DNA of 35,306 nucleotides. Origin: Acidovorax sp. HMWF029 (GTDB lineage: Bacteria; Pseudomonadota; Gammaproteobacteria; Burkholderiales; Burkholderiaceae_C). Location of the stretch: the NCBI RefSeq assembly GCF_003060895.1, contig NZ_QAIH01000001.1, positions 1 through 35,306 of the forward strand. The letters are read 5' to 3'. Below are positions 25,600 to 35,147 of the stretch, piece by piece; positions within the stretch are counted from its first letter, which is position 1, and the number at the start of each line of letters is the position of its first letter. The notes beneath the pieces were generated by a model that saw nothing but the letters and a program-made list of their open reading frames with translations, was not told the DNA's origin and did no database searches. Made by a program: the position numbers and the translations under genes.

Positions 25600-27588
25600 A
25601 TGCAGTATTTCGTGACAGGGGCGACAGGGTTCATTGGCAAGCGGCTTGTGAAGAAGCTGCTGGAGCGCAAGGGTGCTGTGGTTCACTTTCTGATCCGCAA
25701 GGAGAGTGTCGACAAGGTCGCCGACCTGCGCAGCTTCTGGGGTGTGGGGCCCACGCGTGCGATCCCTGTGTTTGGCGACCTCACCGCGAAAAAACTGGGT
25801 GTGGCTGCGGAAGACGTCAAGAAGCTCAAGGGCCAGATTGATCACTTCTACCATCTGGCTGCCGTCTACGACCTGGGCGCTGACGAAGAAACCCAGGTGG
25901 CCGTGAACATCGAGGGGACGCGCAACACCGTGGACCTGGCCAAAGCCATCGATGCAGGGCATTTCCACCATGTCTCGTCCATCGCTGCTGCGGGCTTGTA
26001 CGAGGGTGTGTTCCGCGAGGATATGTTCGAGGAAGCCGAGGGCCTGGATCATCCGTACTTCCAGACCAAGCACGAGAGCGAGAAAATCGTGCGCCAGGAC
26101 TGCAAGGTGCCCTGGACGGTGTACCGCCCCGCCATGGTCGTAGGCGACAGCCAGACGGGCGAGATGGACAAGATTGACGGACCTTACTATTTCTTCAAGC
26201 TCATCCAGCGCCTGCGCCAGCTACTGCCCCCCTGGATGCCCACCGTGGGCCTGGAGGGCGGGCGCGTGAACATCGTGCCCGTGGACTTCGTGGTCAACGC
26301 GCTCAACGTCATCAGCCACCAGGCGTCCATCGCCAAGAAATGTTTTCATTTGGTGGACCCTGTGGGCTACCGCGTGGGCGATGTGCTCGACATCTTCAGC
26401 CGCGCTGCCCACGCGCCACGCATGAACCTGTTCATCAACGCTGCGCTGCTGGGGTTTATCCCCAAGGGTGTCAAGAAGAGCCTGATGGCCATGGCTCCTG
26501 TGCGCCGGGTGCGCAACGCAGTCATGAAGGATCTGGGCCTGCCCGAGGACATGCTCACGTTCATCAACTACCCCACGCGCTTCGATTGCCGCGAAACCCT
26601 GGCGGCGCTCAAGGGCTCGGGCGTGGCTTGCCCCAACCTCAAGGACTACGCCTGGCGCCTGTGGGACTACTGGGAGCGCAACCTCGATCCCGAGCTTTTC
26701 ATCGACCGCAGCCTTAAGGGCACGGTGGCAGGCAAGGTGGTGTTGATCACGGGCGGCTCTTCCGGCATTGGCCTGGCCGCAGCACACAAATTTGCAGAGG
26801 CGGGGGCTACTACCATCATCTGTGGGCGCGACCAGGACAAGCTGGACGAAGCCTGCGCCGAAGCCAAGGCCAAGGGCTACCAGTTCATCGCCTATTCGGC
26901 CGACATTGCCGACATGGCCGACTGCGACCGCTTTGTGCAGCTGCTTATCGACAACCATGGCGGTGTGGATTTCCTCATCAACAATGCAGGCCGTTCGATC
27001 CGCCGTGCCATCGAGTCGAGCTACGACCGTTTCCACGATTACGAGCGCACCATGCAGCTCAACTACTTTGGTTGCCTGCGCGTGACCATGGGTCTGCTGC
27101 CCGGCATGGTGGAAAAGCGCAAAGGCCATGTGGTGAACATCAGCTCCATCGGCGTGCTGACCAACGCCCCCCGCTTCTCGGCCTACGTGGCCAGCAAGGC
27201 CGCGCTGGACGCCTGGACGCGCTGCGCCTCCAGCGAGTTTGCCGACCAGGGCATCACCTTCACCACCATCAACATGCCGTTGGTGCGCACGCCCATGATC
27301 GCGCCGACCAAAATCTACAACAACGTGCCGACGCTGAGCCCGGAGGAGGCGGCCGACATGATCGCCCAGGCCTGCATCTTCAAGCCGGTGCGTATTGCCA
27401 CGCGCCTGGGCATCACCGGCCAGCTGCTGCATGCGCTGGTTCCACGCGTGGCGCAGATCACCATGAACACCAGCTTTCGCATGTTCCCGGATTCCACTGC
27501 GGCCAAGGGCGGTGGCAAGGACGCCAAACCGCAGTTGTCGGCCGAGGCGGTCGCGCTGCAGCAGATGATGCGTGGTATCCACTTTTGA
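25600..27588 (+). CDS. Two-domain fatty acyl-CoA/ACP reductase-like SDR protein
   Basis: The 662-residue protein fuses two Rossmann reductases. The N-terminal half is an extended SDR with GATGFIG (7-13), the conserved blocks HHVSSIAAAGLYEG and DHPYFQTKHESEKIV (Y153, K157), and NIVPVDFVVNAL. The C-terminal half is a classical SDR with TGGSSGIG (from 384), NNAGRSIRR and YVASKAALD (Y529, K533), ending MFPDSTAA...MMRGIHF. Length, order and many blocks agree with the Marinobacter reductase Maqu_2220 (about 660 residues, recalled from memory), which reduces acyl-CoA/ACP to fatty alcohol. So fatty alcohol formation is the best guess. GAGGAG precedes the ATG at 25600. It is divergent from the phasin. 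Confidence 0.85.
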   Translation: MQYFVTGATGFIGKRLVKKLLERKGAVVHFLIRKESVDKVADLRSFWGVGPTRAIPVFGDLTAKKLGVAAEDVKKLKGQIDHFYHLAAVYDLGADEETQVAVNIEGTRNTVDLAKAIDAGHFHHVSSIAAAGLYEGVFREDMFEEAEGLDHPYFQTKHESEKIVRQDCKVPWTVYRPAMVVGDSQTGEMDKIDGPYYFFKLIQRLRQLLPPWMPTVGLEGGRVNIVPVDFVVNALNVISHQASIAKKCFHLVDPVGYRVGDVLDIFSRAAHAPRMNLFINAALLGFIPKGVKKSLMAMAPVRRVRNAVMKDLGLPEDMLTFINYPTRFDCRETLAALKGSGVACPNLKDYAWRLWDYWERNLDPELFIDRSLKGTVAGKVVLITGGSSGIGLAAAHKFAEAGATTIICGRDQDKLDEACAEAKAKGYQFIAYSADIADMADCDRFVQLLIDNHGGVDFLINNAGRSIRRAIESSYDRFHDYERTMQLNYFGCLRVTMGLLPGMVEKRKGHVVNISSIGVLTNAPRFSAYVASKAALDAWTRCASSEFADQGITFTTINMPLVRTPMIAPTKIYNNVPTLSPEEAADMIAQACIFKPVRIATRLGITGQLLHALVPRVAQITMNTSFRMFPDSTAAKGGGKDAKPQLSAEAVALQQMMRGIHF

Positions 27589-27698
27589 AGCTGCGCCGCT
27601 TCGCTCGGATTGGCCCGTGTTGAACCCTGTTACCCAGAGGTCAAGCGGGCAGGGATAATCACAGGTTGTGCCAAGTTGGCATTACACACAGCCTCCCT

Positions 27699-28787
27699 AT
27701 GATTCTGGTAACTGGCGGCGCGGGTTTCATCGGCGCCAACTTTGTTCTTGACTGGCTTGCTGCCTCCAGCGAGCCCGTGGTCAACCTCGATAAGCTCACC
27801 TACGCGGGCAATCTGCACAATCTGGACAGCGTGCAGGGCGACGCGCGCCACGTCTTCGTGCAGGGCGATATTGGCGACTCCGCACTGGTGGCCCGCCTGC
27901 TGGCCGAGCACAAGCCCCGCGCCGTGGTCAACTTTGCGGCCGAATCGCATGTGGACCGCTCCATCCACGGGCCTGAGGACTTCATTCAGACCAACATCGT
28001 CGGCTCGTTCCGACTGCTCGAAGCCGTGCGTGCCTACTGGGGCGCATTGCCCGAGGGCGAGCGCGAAGCCTTCCGCTTCCTGCATGTCTCCACCGACGAG
28101 GTCTACGGATCGCTCGCACCGACCGATCCGGCTTTTGCCGAGACGCGCGGCTTTGAGCCCAACAGCCCCTACAGCGCCAGCAAGGCAGCCAGCGACCACC
28201 TGGTGCGCGCCTGGCACCACACCTACGGCCTGCCGGTGCTGACCACCAACTGCAGCAACAACTACGGGCCCTATCACTTCCCCGAGAAGCTCATTCCGCT
28301 GATGATCGTGAATGCCCTGGCGGGCAAGAACCTGCCCGTGTATGGCGATGGCATGCAGGTGCGCGACTGGCTGTACGTGAAGGACCACTGCAGCGCCATC
28401 CGCCGCGTGCTGGAGGCCGGCGCCCCTGGCCAGACCTACAACGTGGGCGGCTGGAACGAGAAGCCCAACATCGAGATCGTGAACATGGTGTGCAGCCTGC
28501 TCGACGAGCTGCGCCCCCGTGCCGACGGCCAGAGCTATCGCACCCAGATCACCTATGTGAAGGACCGCCCCGGCCACGACCGCCGCTACGCCATCGACGC
28601 GCGCAAGATCGAGCGTGAGCTGGGCTGGAAACCCGCCGAGACCTTCGACACCGGCATCCGCAAGACCGTGCAGTGGTACCTGGAGCATGCCGACTGGGTG
28701 GCCAACGTGCAGACCGGCGCGTACCGCGATTGGGTGGAGACCCAGTACGAGCAGCAGCCCGCAGCCGTTGCGGACGCCCGCGCATGA
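27699..28787 (+). CDS. rmlB: dTDP-glucose 4,6-dehydratase
   Basis: RmlB makes dTDP-4-keto-6-deoxyglucose, the second step toward dTDP-L-rhamnose. The 362-residue extended SDR has [11 protein letters not shown] near the N-terminus, the STDEVYG block, and [10 protein letters not shown] with the catalytic Tyr-Lys. I use the ATG at 27699, where the family motif begins ([12 protein letters not shown]); no RBS is obvious. The 110-base gap before it carries a short tgaagct...cgccgcttcgc tract similar to the start of the repeat after ansB. It overlaps rmlD by four bases. Confidence 0.96.
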   Translation: MILVTGGAGFIGANFVLDWLAASSEPVVNLDKLTYAGNLHNLDSVQGDARHVFVQGDIGDSALVARLLAEHKPRAVVNFAAESHVDRSIHGPEDFIQTNIVGSFRLLEAVRAYWGALPEGEREAFRFLHVSTDEVYGSLAPTDPAFAETRGFEPNSPYSASKAASDHLVRAWHHTYGLPVLTTNCSNNYGPYHFPEKLIPLMIVNALAGKNLPVYGDGMQVRDWLYVKDHCSAIRRVLEAGAPGQTYNVGGWNEKPNIEIVNMVCSLLDELRPRADGQSYRTQITYVKDRPGHDRRYAIDARKIERELGWKPAETFDTGIRKTVQWYLEHADWVANVQTGAYRDWVETQYEQQPAAVADARA

Positions 28788-29674
28788 ACATCCTGCTCTT
28801 CGGCAAGGGCGGCCAGGTCGGCTGGGAGCTGCAGCGCAGCCTGTCTGTGCTGGGCACCGTCACCGCGCTGGACCACGACAGCACCGAGCACTGTGGTGAC
28901 TTTGCCAACCCCGTCGGTGTGGCCGAGACGGTGCGCACCCTGCGCCCCGATGTGATCGTCAACGCCGCCGCGCACACCGCCGTGGACAAGGCCGAGAGCG
29001 AGGTCGACTTCGCGCGCACGCTGAATGCCACCACGCCCGGCGCCATCGCGCAGGAGGCTGCGAAGCTCGGCGCATGGCTGGTGCACTACAGCACCGACTA
29101 CGTCTTTGACGGCAGCGGCAGCCGCCCGTGGGTCGAGACCGACACGCCCGCACCCTTGAGTGTGTATGGACGCACCAAGCTCGAAGGCGAGCAGTTGATC
29201 GCTCAGTCCGGTGCCAAGCACCTGATCCTGCGCACCAGCTGGGTCTATGCTGCGCGCGGCGGCAACTTTGCCAAAACCATGCTGCGCCTGGCGCAGGAGC
29301 GTGAACGCCTGACGGTGATCGACGACCAATGGGGCGCCCCGACCGGCGCTGACCTGTTGGCCGATGTGACGGCCCACGCCATCCGCCACCTGCAGCAGCA
29401 CCCCGAGGACGCAGGCCTTTACCACTGCGTTGCTGCAGGTGAAACTACCTGGAATGCCTATGCAAAATACGTTCTGTCGCGCGCCAGTATTGAAAATATT
29501 GCTATAAAAATAATGGCAAAAGAGGTGGCGCCAGTCCCCACGAGCGCCTTCCCGACCCCGGCCGTGCGTCCGCACAACTCGCGCCTGAACACCGACAAGC
29601 TGCAAACCACGTTTGGCCTGCAACTGCCACATTGGCAGACGGGTGTGGCGCGCATGCTGGCTGAAATTCTTTGA
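28784..29674 (+). CDS. rmlD: dTDP-4-dehydrorhamnose reductase
   Basis: RmlD reduces dTDP-4-keto-L-rhamnose with NAD(P)H to dTDP-L-rhamnose, the last step of the pathway. The 296-residue protein has [10 protein letters not shown], the [10 protein letters not shown] block, YGRTKLEGE (catalytic Tyr/Lys), and [17 protein letters not shown] near the end. Residues around 235-247 ([15 protein letters not shown]) come from an AT-rich patch (29489-29522) that resembles the core of the short dispersed repeat. The ATG overlaps the rmlB stop (ATGA). Confidence 0.95.
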   Translation: MNILLFGKGGQVGWELQRSLSVLGTVTALDHDSTEHCGDFANPVGVAETVRTLRPDVIVNAAAHTAVDKAESEVDFARTLNATTPGAIAQEAAKLGAWLVHYSTDYVFDGSGSRPWVETDTPAPLSVYGRTKLEGEQLIAQSGAKHLILRTSWVYAARGGNFAKTMLRLAQERERLTVIDDQWGAPTGADLLADVTAHAIRHLQQHPEDAGLYHCVAAGETTWNAYAKYVLSRASIENIAIKIMAKEVAPVPTSAFPTPAVRPHNSRLNTDKLQTTFGLQLPHWQTGVARMLAEIL

Positions 29675-29687
29675 ACGGCACCCCCAC

Positions 29688-30572
29688 ATGACGCAACGCA
29701 AAGGCATCATCCTGGCCGGCGGCTCCGGCACCCGGCTTCACCCCGCTACCCTGGCCATCAGCAAACAATTGCTGCCGGTGTACGACAAGCCCATGATTTA
29801 CTACCCGCTGAGCACCCTGATGCTGGCGGGCATCCGCGACATTCTCATCATCAGCACCCCGCAGGACACTCCGCGGTTTGCGCAGTTGTTGGGGGATGGC
29901 AGCCAGTGGGGTTTGAACTTGCAGTACGCGGTGCAGCCCAGCCCGGATGGCCTGGCGCAGGCGTTCGTGATCGGCGAGGCGTTTCTGGATGGCGCCCCTA
30001 GCGCTTTGGTGCTGGGCGACAACATTTTCTATGGCCACGACTTTCACGAACTGCTCGGCAGTGCCCAGCAGCGCACTGAGGGGGCTACGGTCTTTGCTTA
30101 TCACGTCCATGATCCCGAACGTTATGGTGTTGCCGAATTTGATGCCCAGGGTAAAGTGCTTTCGCTGGAGGAAAAGCCCCAAGCCCCCAAATCCAGCTAC
30201 GCAGTGACTGGTTTGTACTTTTACGACAGCCAGGTGGTGAACTTGGTGCGCAGCCTAAAGCCGTCTGTGCGTGGTGAGTACGAAATCACCGATCTCAATC
30301 GCCTTTACCTGGAAAAGTCGCAGCTTAGCGTGGAGATCATGGGCCGGGGCTACGCTTGGTTGGATACGGGCACGCATGAGAGCTTGCTGGAGGCAGGGCA
30401 GTTTATTGCGACGCTGGAGCATCGGCAGGGGTTGAAGATTGCGTGTCCTGAAGAAATTGCCTGGCGGCATCAATGGATCGATGATGCGCAACTGCAAAGA
30501 TTGTCTTTGCCGCTCACTAAAAGCGGCTATGGGCAGTATCTGAATCGCTTGCTGCACAACGTCATCTACTAA
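29688..30572 (+). CDS. rmlA: Glucose-1-phosphate thymidylyltransferase
   Basis: RmlA joins dTTP and glucose-1-phosphate, the first step to dTDP-rhamnose. The 294-residue protein begins with the nucleotidyltransferase signature ([14 protein letters not shown]) and has [31 protein letters not shown] and the typical [18 protein letters not shown]. The start is the ATG at 29688, 13 bases after rmlD. By hand count GC is about 62% in the first 400 bases and about 54% afterwards. Confidence 0.96.
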   Translation: MTQRKGIILAGGSGTRLHPATLAISKQLLPVYDKPMIYYPLSTLMLAGIRDILIISTPQDTPRFAQLLGDGSQWGLNLQYAVQPSPDGLAQAFVIGEAFLDGAPSALVLGDNIFYGHDFHELLGSAQQRTEGATVFAYHVHDPERYGVAEFDAQGKVLSLEEKPQAPKSSYAVTGLYFYDSQVVNLVRSLKPSVRGEYEITDLNRLYLEKSQLSVEIMGRGYAWLDTGTHESLLEAGQFIATLEHRQGLKIACPEEIAWRHQWIDDAQLQRLSLPLTKSGYGQYLNRLLHNVIY

Positions 30573-30581
30573 GTAACGTGC

Positions 30582-32441
30582 ATGACGAATTTAGGAGTGG
30601 ACCCGTTTTTCGAAGATCTCAAGCGCGGCCTTGCTTTGCAAAAAGCAGGTCAGCGGCGCGAGGCTCGGTCCGTGTACAGCAGTATCTTGCAAAAGCAGCC
30701 ACTGCATGCCATGGCGCTGCATCTGGCAGGGACGGTGGCTGGGCAACTTGGGTATTCACATGAAGCTGTCCAGTTGTTGCGCAAGAGCTTGGCTATAAAT
30801 CCGGCCGACCCTATGGCTTGGAACAACTTGGCAAACGCACTCCAAGACATTGATGCCACGGAGGCCGCTATTGCGGCATGTGATGAAGCGATTGCCAAAG
30901 CGCCGGGATACTCTGCGGCTTGGGCGACGCGGGCTGCAGCACTTTTGGCCGTTTCGCGGCATATGGAAGCGGTGGAGGCTTTTGAGCGAGCAGTGCACCT
31001 TGCTCCTCATCTTGTAAGCGCGTGGGCAGGTTTGTGGCGTGCCCGTGCAGAATCCTGCCAATGGCAGGGGAAAGACGTAGCGCGGGAAAAAGTGGATGCA
31101 GACTTGGCTGAAGCGCAATCGCCTGCGCTGTTGCCATTCGAATCTTTGTCTTTCACGGAGGATCCAGAAGTCCATTTTCGTTGTGCCAAGGCATTGGGTG
31201 ATGCGATTGCGGAGCGTGAGGCTATTTCTCCCCTCCGCACCTTTGTGCGAAGGACAGGACGCGATCGCATTAAGCTGGCTTACTTGTCTGCCGACTTTCA
31301 TGAGCACGCCACGGCCCATCTGACGGCTGAAATTTTCGAGCGACATGACCGAGCCCGGTTTGAAGTCATTGCGTTTTCTTTCGGGCCTGACGACCAGTCT
31401 TCCATGAGAAAAAGACTGCGGTCTGCGTTCGATCAGTTTATCGACGTAAGAGCGCTCGACAACGAGACGATTGCAGAGCGGTTGCTGCAATCTCAGGTGG
31501 ACATCGCCGTGGATTTGAAAGGATACACCCGAGGAGGGCGCACGGCAGTGTTCCTGCGCAAGCCAGCCCCCATCGTGGTCAATTATCTGGGCTATCCCGG
31601 AACAATGGGTCACTCTGCCTATGACTACATCATTGGGGATCCCATCGTCACGCCTTTTGCCGATGCGGCCAGTTACGCGGAAAAAATTGTCCAGATGCCC
31701 CACAGCTACCAGGCTAATGACACCCGACGCACCATCAGTGAGTCGGTGCCCAGCAGGCAGGAAGAAGGACTGCCTCCTGTAGGATTTGTTTTTGCGGCCT
31801 TTAACAATTGTTACAAAATCACCCCTGAGTTCTTTGCCGTGTGGATGCGTTTGCTCACGCGGGTCGCAGGCAGCGTGTTATGGCTCATTTGTGAGCAGCC
31901 AGGCATTCGCGAGAACTTGCGGCGTGAGGCCTTGTCACTGGGAGTGGCTCCTGAGCGACTGATATTCGCCAGACGTCTGCCATTGGATCAGCATCTGGCG
32001 CGTCATGTACATGCTGATGTTCTGCTGGATACTTTGCCATACAACGCTCATACAACTGCAAGCGACGCTCTGTGGACGGGTGTTCCAGTGCTAACTTGCG
32101 AAGGGCGATCTTTTGCTGGTCGGGTGGCGGCAAGCTTGCTGGCTGCAACAGGCCTGCCAGAACTTGTCACGCAGACACTGGCTGACTACGAGGCAATGGC
32201 TTTCAAATTGGCGACCGAGCCCCAATTCCTTGAGAGCTTCAAGCGGCGTATTGCCCATGACCGTGTCCGTCTTCCTTTGTTTAATTCCGCAAAATTTGTG
32301 GGCGATCTGGAAATGGCATATGCGCACATGTTTGGGCGATGGACGCAAGGCTTACCACCAGTCGCGTTTGCAGTCCAAGGGCTGAACAAAGAATCTGTCT
32401 TTTCTGCGAACCTGGGGCGCAATACTCCATCTGAACTATGA
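30582..32441 (+). CDS. TPR-containing O-linked glycosyltransferase (GT41, OGT/SPINDLY type)
   Basis: The 619-residue protein starts with about four TPR units (residues 8-150; ARSVYSSILQKQPLHAMAL, EAVQLLRKSLAINPADPMAWNNL and so on) and ends in a GT41 catalytic domain. Key blocks are YLSADFHEHATAHL (H242 aligns with the OGT catalytic-region histidine), DIAVDLKGYT, NYLGYPGTMGH, FAAFNNCYKITPE (K412, the UDP-contact lysine in OGT) and HTTASDALWTGVPVLT. OGT adds GlcNAc to Ser/Thr of proteins. The donor and acceptor here are unknown. It lies 10 bases after rmlA and its stop overlaps the rmlC start (ATGA), so it is made together with the dTDP-rhamnose enzymes. GC is clearly lower than in rmlB and rmlD. 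Confidence 0.9.
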   Translation: MTNLGVDPFFEDLKRGLALQKAGQRREARSVYSSILQKQPLHAMALHLAGTVAGQLGYSHEAVQLLRKSLAINPADPMAWNNLANALQDIDATEAAIAACDEAIAKAPGYSAAWATRAAALLAVSRHMEAVEAFERAVHLAPHLVSAWAGLWRARAESCQWQGKDVAREKVDADLAEAQSPALLPFESLSFTEDPEVHFRCAKALGDAIAEREAISPLRTFVRRTGRDRIKLAYLSADFHEHATAHLTAEIFERHDRARFEVIAFSFGPDDQSSMRKRLRSAFDQFIDVRALDNETIAERLLQSQVDIAVDLKGYTRGGRTAVFLRKPAPIVVNYLGYPGTMGHSAYDYIIGDPIVTPFADAASYAEKIVQMPHSYQANDTRRTISESVPSRQEEGLPPVGFVFAAFNNCYKITPEFFAVWMRLLTRVAGSVLWLICEQPGIRENLRREALSLGVAPERLIFARRLPLDQHLARHVHADVLLDTLPYNAHTTASDALWTGVPVLTCEGRSFAGRVAASLLAATGLPELVTQTLADYEAMAFKLATEPQFLESFKRRIAHDRVRLPLFNSAKFVGDLEMAYAHMFGRWTQGLPPVAFAVQGLNKESVFSANLGRNTPSEL

Positions 32442-32983
32442 AAATTCTCAGCACTGCCATCCCCGACGTGGTCTTGATTGAGCCAAAGGTTTTTGGCGAT
32501 GACCGGGGGTTTTTCCTCGAGAGTTTCAACCAGCAAGCATTCAATGATGCCACCGATACCGCATATTCATTCGTGCAGGACAACCACAGTCGCAGCGTCT
32601 ACGGAGTTCTGCGCGGCCTGCACTACCAGATACATCAGCCGCAGGGGAAGTTGGTGCGTGTGGTTAGGGGCGCGGTTTTTGATGTGGCGGTAGATCTTCG
32701 TAAAAGCTCACCAACATTCGGGCGGTGGGTTGGCGAGGAGTTGAGTGAATGCAATCGTCGTCAACTCTGGGTGCCACCGGGCTTCGCGCACGGCTTTGTG
32801 GTCCTGAGTGACGAAGCAGAGTTTCTTTACAAAACCACGGACTACTATGCGCCAGCACACGAACGTTGCATTGCCTGGAATGATCCTGTTCTTGCCATTG
32901 ATTGGAGATTGAGACAGCCGCCAACCCTGTCTGCCAAAGACGCGCTCGGAGTGAGTTTTGCCACTGCCGAGTTTTTTCCCTGA
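32438..32983 (+). CDS. rmlC: dTDP-4-dehydrorhamnose 3,5-epimerase
   Basis: RmlC epimerises C3 and C5 of the 4-keto intermediate. The 181-residue cupin has the standard blocks KVFGDDRGFFLESFN, QDNHSRSVYGVLRGLHYQ (catalytic His), DVAVDLRKSSPTFG and WVPPGFAHGF. It completes the rml set, but is separated from rmlA by the OGT-like gene, and it overlaps that gene's stop by four bases. It ends 29 bases from the convergent hydrolase-like gene; no clear terminator is seen there. Confidence 0.96.
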   Translation: MKILSTAIPDVVLIEPKVFGDDRGFFLESFNQQAFNDATDTAYSFVQDNHSRSVYGVLRGLHYQIHQPQGKLVRVVRGAVFDVAVDLRKSSPTFGRWVGEELSECNRRQLWVPPGFAHGFVVLSDEAEFLYKTTDYYAPAHERCIAWNDPVLAIDWRLRQPPTLSAKDALGVSFATAEFFP

Positions 32984-33012
32984 GCGTTTGTTTGCTTGTA
33001 GCCGCTTGCCCC

Positions 33013-34920
33013 TCAATGATGGGATCCGGGCTTGGTCAGATGCTCCTGTATGGATCTGTATAGCTTGTCGGAGTCGAACTGTGGATTGTGGGGATCAAAT
33101 GAGAACAAATTGTGACCTCGCGCCACTAGTTGGTCTTGCCAATAGGGCTCGACAAAAAAAGACAGAAAATCCGCACCTCTTTGAGCGTGTTGATCAAATG
33201 TTTGTCCGAGATCGCGCCCACTCATAGCCCTGAGGGGGTGGAACTCTGTAACGCCGTAACGGCGGTGCCCCGTCGTGCCATACCACTTGGGAAACGATGT
33301 GCCGTAAGAAGCGTCTCCGTAGAGGCTCACTCCCGGCCGAATAGTGCCCATGCTTCTTAAGCTTAGTGAGGCCTCGATGGCGAACTTGTGCTCGTCCCAG
33401 CTCGGGTTGGTGAAGGGAATGATTTGATGTGTATAGCGTGGCGTTGCAGATAGGCAGGATTGCGCTACAACTTCGTCAAAGAATTGCAGGTACTGCGCGA
33501 CCTGCTGTCCTCGGAACTTGTGCCAGAACGGTACAAGCGGGTTGTAGTAATACGACGCTTGCTCTACGGGTTGGTCGATGTGGGCTTGTACGGTGGGGAG
33601 GCGCAGCTTATGGGGAGGCAATTGGACTTGCGCTTGGCGGATCGGCGCAGACTGGGTTTTGTCCATGACGGCAATCTCTTTCGATCCCAGAAGCATCAGT
33701 TGGCCGGGACTAGACTCAAGAAGTACATCCACTTGGTGAAGCCCTCTTGGTAGTTGGCGGAAGTCCAGATTCAAGCGCCATCCCGTGTTAGTCGATCCAA
33801 ATTCAGGTTTGGCTGTAAGTACGTCTTGGCGGCTCTTGTCTACCAGGGTTTTGCCTGCGAATTTTCCATTTAGGTAGACATGTACAGATGCTGGTGGAGT
33901 GTGCGGGCCTTTGGGCGCGAATGCCCATCCCGACACGGGAAATGTGCCATGTGCGAAGGAGTCAATATGATCGGTGTACCGTTTAAGTGGCTCCGTTCGG
34001 ATGTCGCTCGAGGGGGGCTCAATGTCCTCAAACGATTGGTAGTTCGAGTCCAGAACCCGGTTCAATTGATTGATGCTAGGGAATTCACTTTTTAGAAATC
34101 TCTTGAATCCCTCCACTGAGGCTTGGCTGTAGTCGGTAACTCGGTAGGGTGCTTCAAAGCCCATGCCCGCCTCAAAGTCAGGAAATAAGTGATGAAGTTC
34201 GCCCAGCAGCGTAATTCCCCGAATCTTCGCCCGGGCTGAAGCGGGCAGCGTGCATAGCTCTGAGAAGAGCGCCTCCATGGCTTGCACGCGGCGCGCAGTT
34301 AAGTCGGTTTGTGTGGTCGCAAAGGTCCAGTTGTGGATGGCGGAATCGTAGTAGCGGCCCTTGGCCATGGGCCCATCGCGTGTTTGAGCGAGGTTGGCGG
34401 GGTCTTTTGCAAGTTGTTGCTCCAGAGGGGCGTCTGTCGCAAAGTGGGTGGAAAACAGATAGAGAATGACCGGGCGGTTGGTGTCGCGGATGGTTCGAAC
34501 TAGGCGCTTGACGCGCTGTTTGTCTATTGCCCAGCCGTCTGCTTCTCTGTGGAAGAGCTGCAGCAGTGGGGCGGGAAGTGTGTAGCCAAGGGGCCTAGAT
34601 GCGGGATGTTGAGTGTCCCGCGGTTCCATGCGGGCGAGTGTCGATTCCACCAGATGCGCTGCTGAGCCATCGGGCCCCGTGCATGATTTTGCGAGAGAGT
34701 TGGCGTCGGCGTCACCTGCGGGAGGGGGCTCAGGCAGCAAGATGCATGGGTCAACCACTGCCACCATCGGGGCGAAAAGCATGGCGGATTTGGGTGGGTG
34801 CTCAGAAGGGGGCGCCTGCGACAGTAGCGCGAAGCCGCCCCATCCGCCGACAAGTGCTAGAACCGACGCAATTGCACAGGCCGTGAAGTTCGCTGAGTTT
34901 TTGCTGGAGTGCGCGTTCAT
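33013..34920 (-). CDS. Exported or membrane-anchored putative glycoside hydrolase, family uncertain
   Basis: I do not recognise a close family. The 635-residue protein has one N-terminal hydrophobic segment (about 11-34), so it is exported or anchored. Residues 135-310 look like part of a TIM barrel and include EGFKRFLKSEFPSINQLNRV followed by a Tyr-Phe-rich stretch, which resembles a GH42-type pattern. LLGELHH (E241) could hold the acid/base. Residues 325-420 read as an inserted beta-sandwich (VSGWAFAP, VHVYLNGKFAGKT, GWRLNLDF). The barrel may resume at 455-625, with E559 (YGVTEFHPL) as a possible nucleophile. I prefer the ATG at 34920 over 34947 because it places the hydrophobic segment normally; neither has a good RBS. 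GC is low. A role in trimming surface glycan is inference. Confidence 0.65.
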   Translation of the reverse strand: MNAHSSKNSANFTACAIASVLALVGGWGGFALLSQAPPSEHPPKSAMLFAPMVAVVDPCILLPEPPPAGDADANSLAKSCTGPDGSAAHLVESTLARMEPRDTQHPASRPLGYTLPAPLLQLFHREADGWAIDKQRVKRLVRTIRDTNRPVILYLFSTHFATDAPLEQQLAKDPANLAQTRDGPMAKGRYYDSAIHNWTFATTQTDLTARRVQAMEALFSELCTLPASARAKIRGITLLGELHHLFPDFEAGMGFEAPYRVTDYSQASVEGFKRFLKSEFPSINQLNRVLDSNYQSFEDIEPPSSDIRTEPLKRYTDHIDSFAHGTFPVSGWAFAPKGPHTPPASVHVYLNGKFAGKTLVDKSRQDVLTAKPEFGSTNTGWRLNLDFRQLPRGLHQVDVLLESSPGQLMLLGSKEIAVMDKTQSAPIRQAQVQLPPHKLRLPTVQAHIDQPVEQASYYYNPLVPFWHKFRGQQVAQYLQFFDEVVAQSCLSATPRYTHQIIPFTNPSWDEHKFAIEASLSLRSMGTIRPGVSLYGDASYGTSFPKWYGTTGHRRYGVTEFHPLRAMSGRDLGQTFDQHAQRGADFLSFFVEPYWQDQLVARGHNLFSFDPHNPQFDSDKLYRSIQEHLTKPGSHH

Positions 34921-34947
34921 TGTATTTTGGGATCTGAAGATGATCAT

Positions 34948-35147
34948 GTGGGCAAGGCCCGCGTCTAACTCTCAGCTATCGCCGAGTTGCTCGGCGGGGT
35001 GCTATCCGGTGTGAGTGGCATCGGGTACTTCAAGTGTGATTCCCGCAAATGAGCTCCCGGCTACACTCTTGCCCTCGCCATTCCAGCGGCAGAAGGCTAC
35101 TGCTGGCAAGGTATTGTCCCAGCTTCGCGCACTGCATCTGAGTATCC
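34948..35147. promoter_or_regulatory. Divergent promoter region between the hydrolase-like gene and gspE-like gene
   Basis: About 200 bases with no gene. cgccgag-ttg-ctcggcg (34980-34996) is a 7-bp perfect stem. TACACT (within gctacactcttgcc, about 35061) is a possible -10 box for the rightward gene, with only a weak -35. Confidence 0.3.

Noticed and set aside
27072-27623. Plus-strand frame at the end of the acyl reductase
   Set aside because: It is another frame of the reductase C-terminal half with low-complexity composition.
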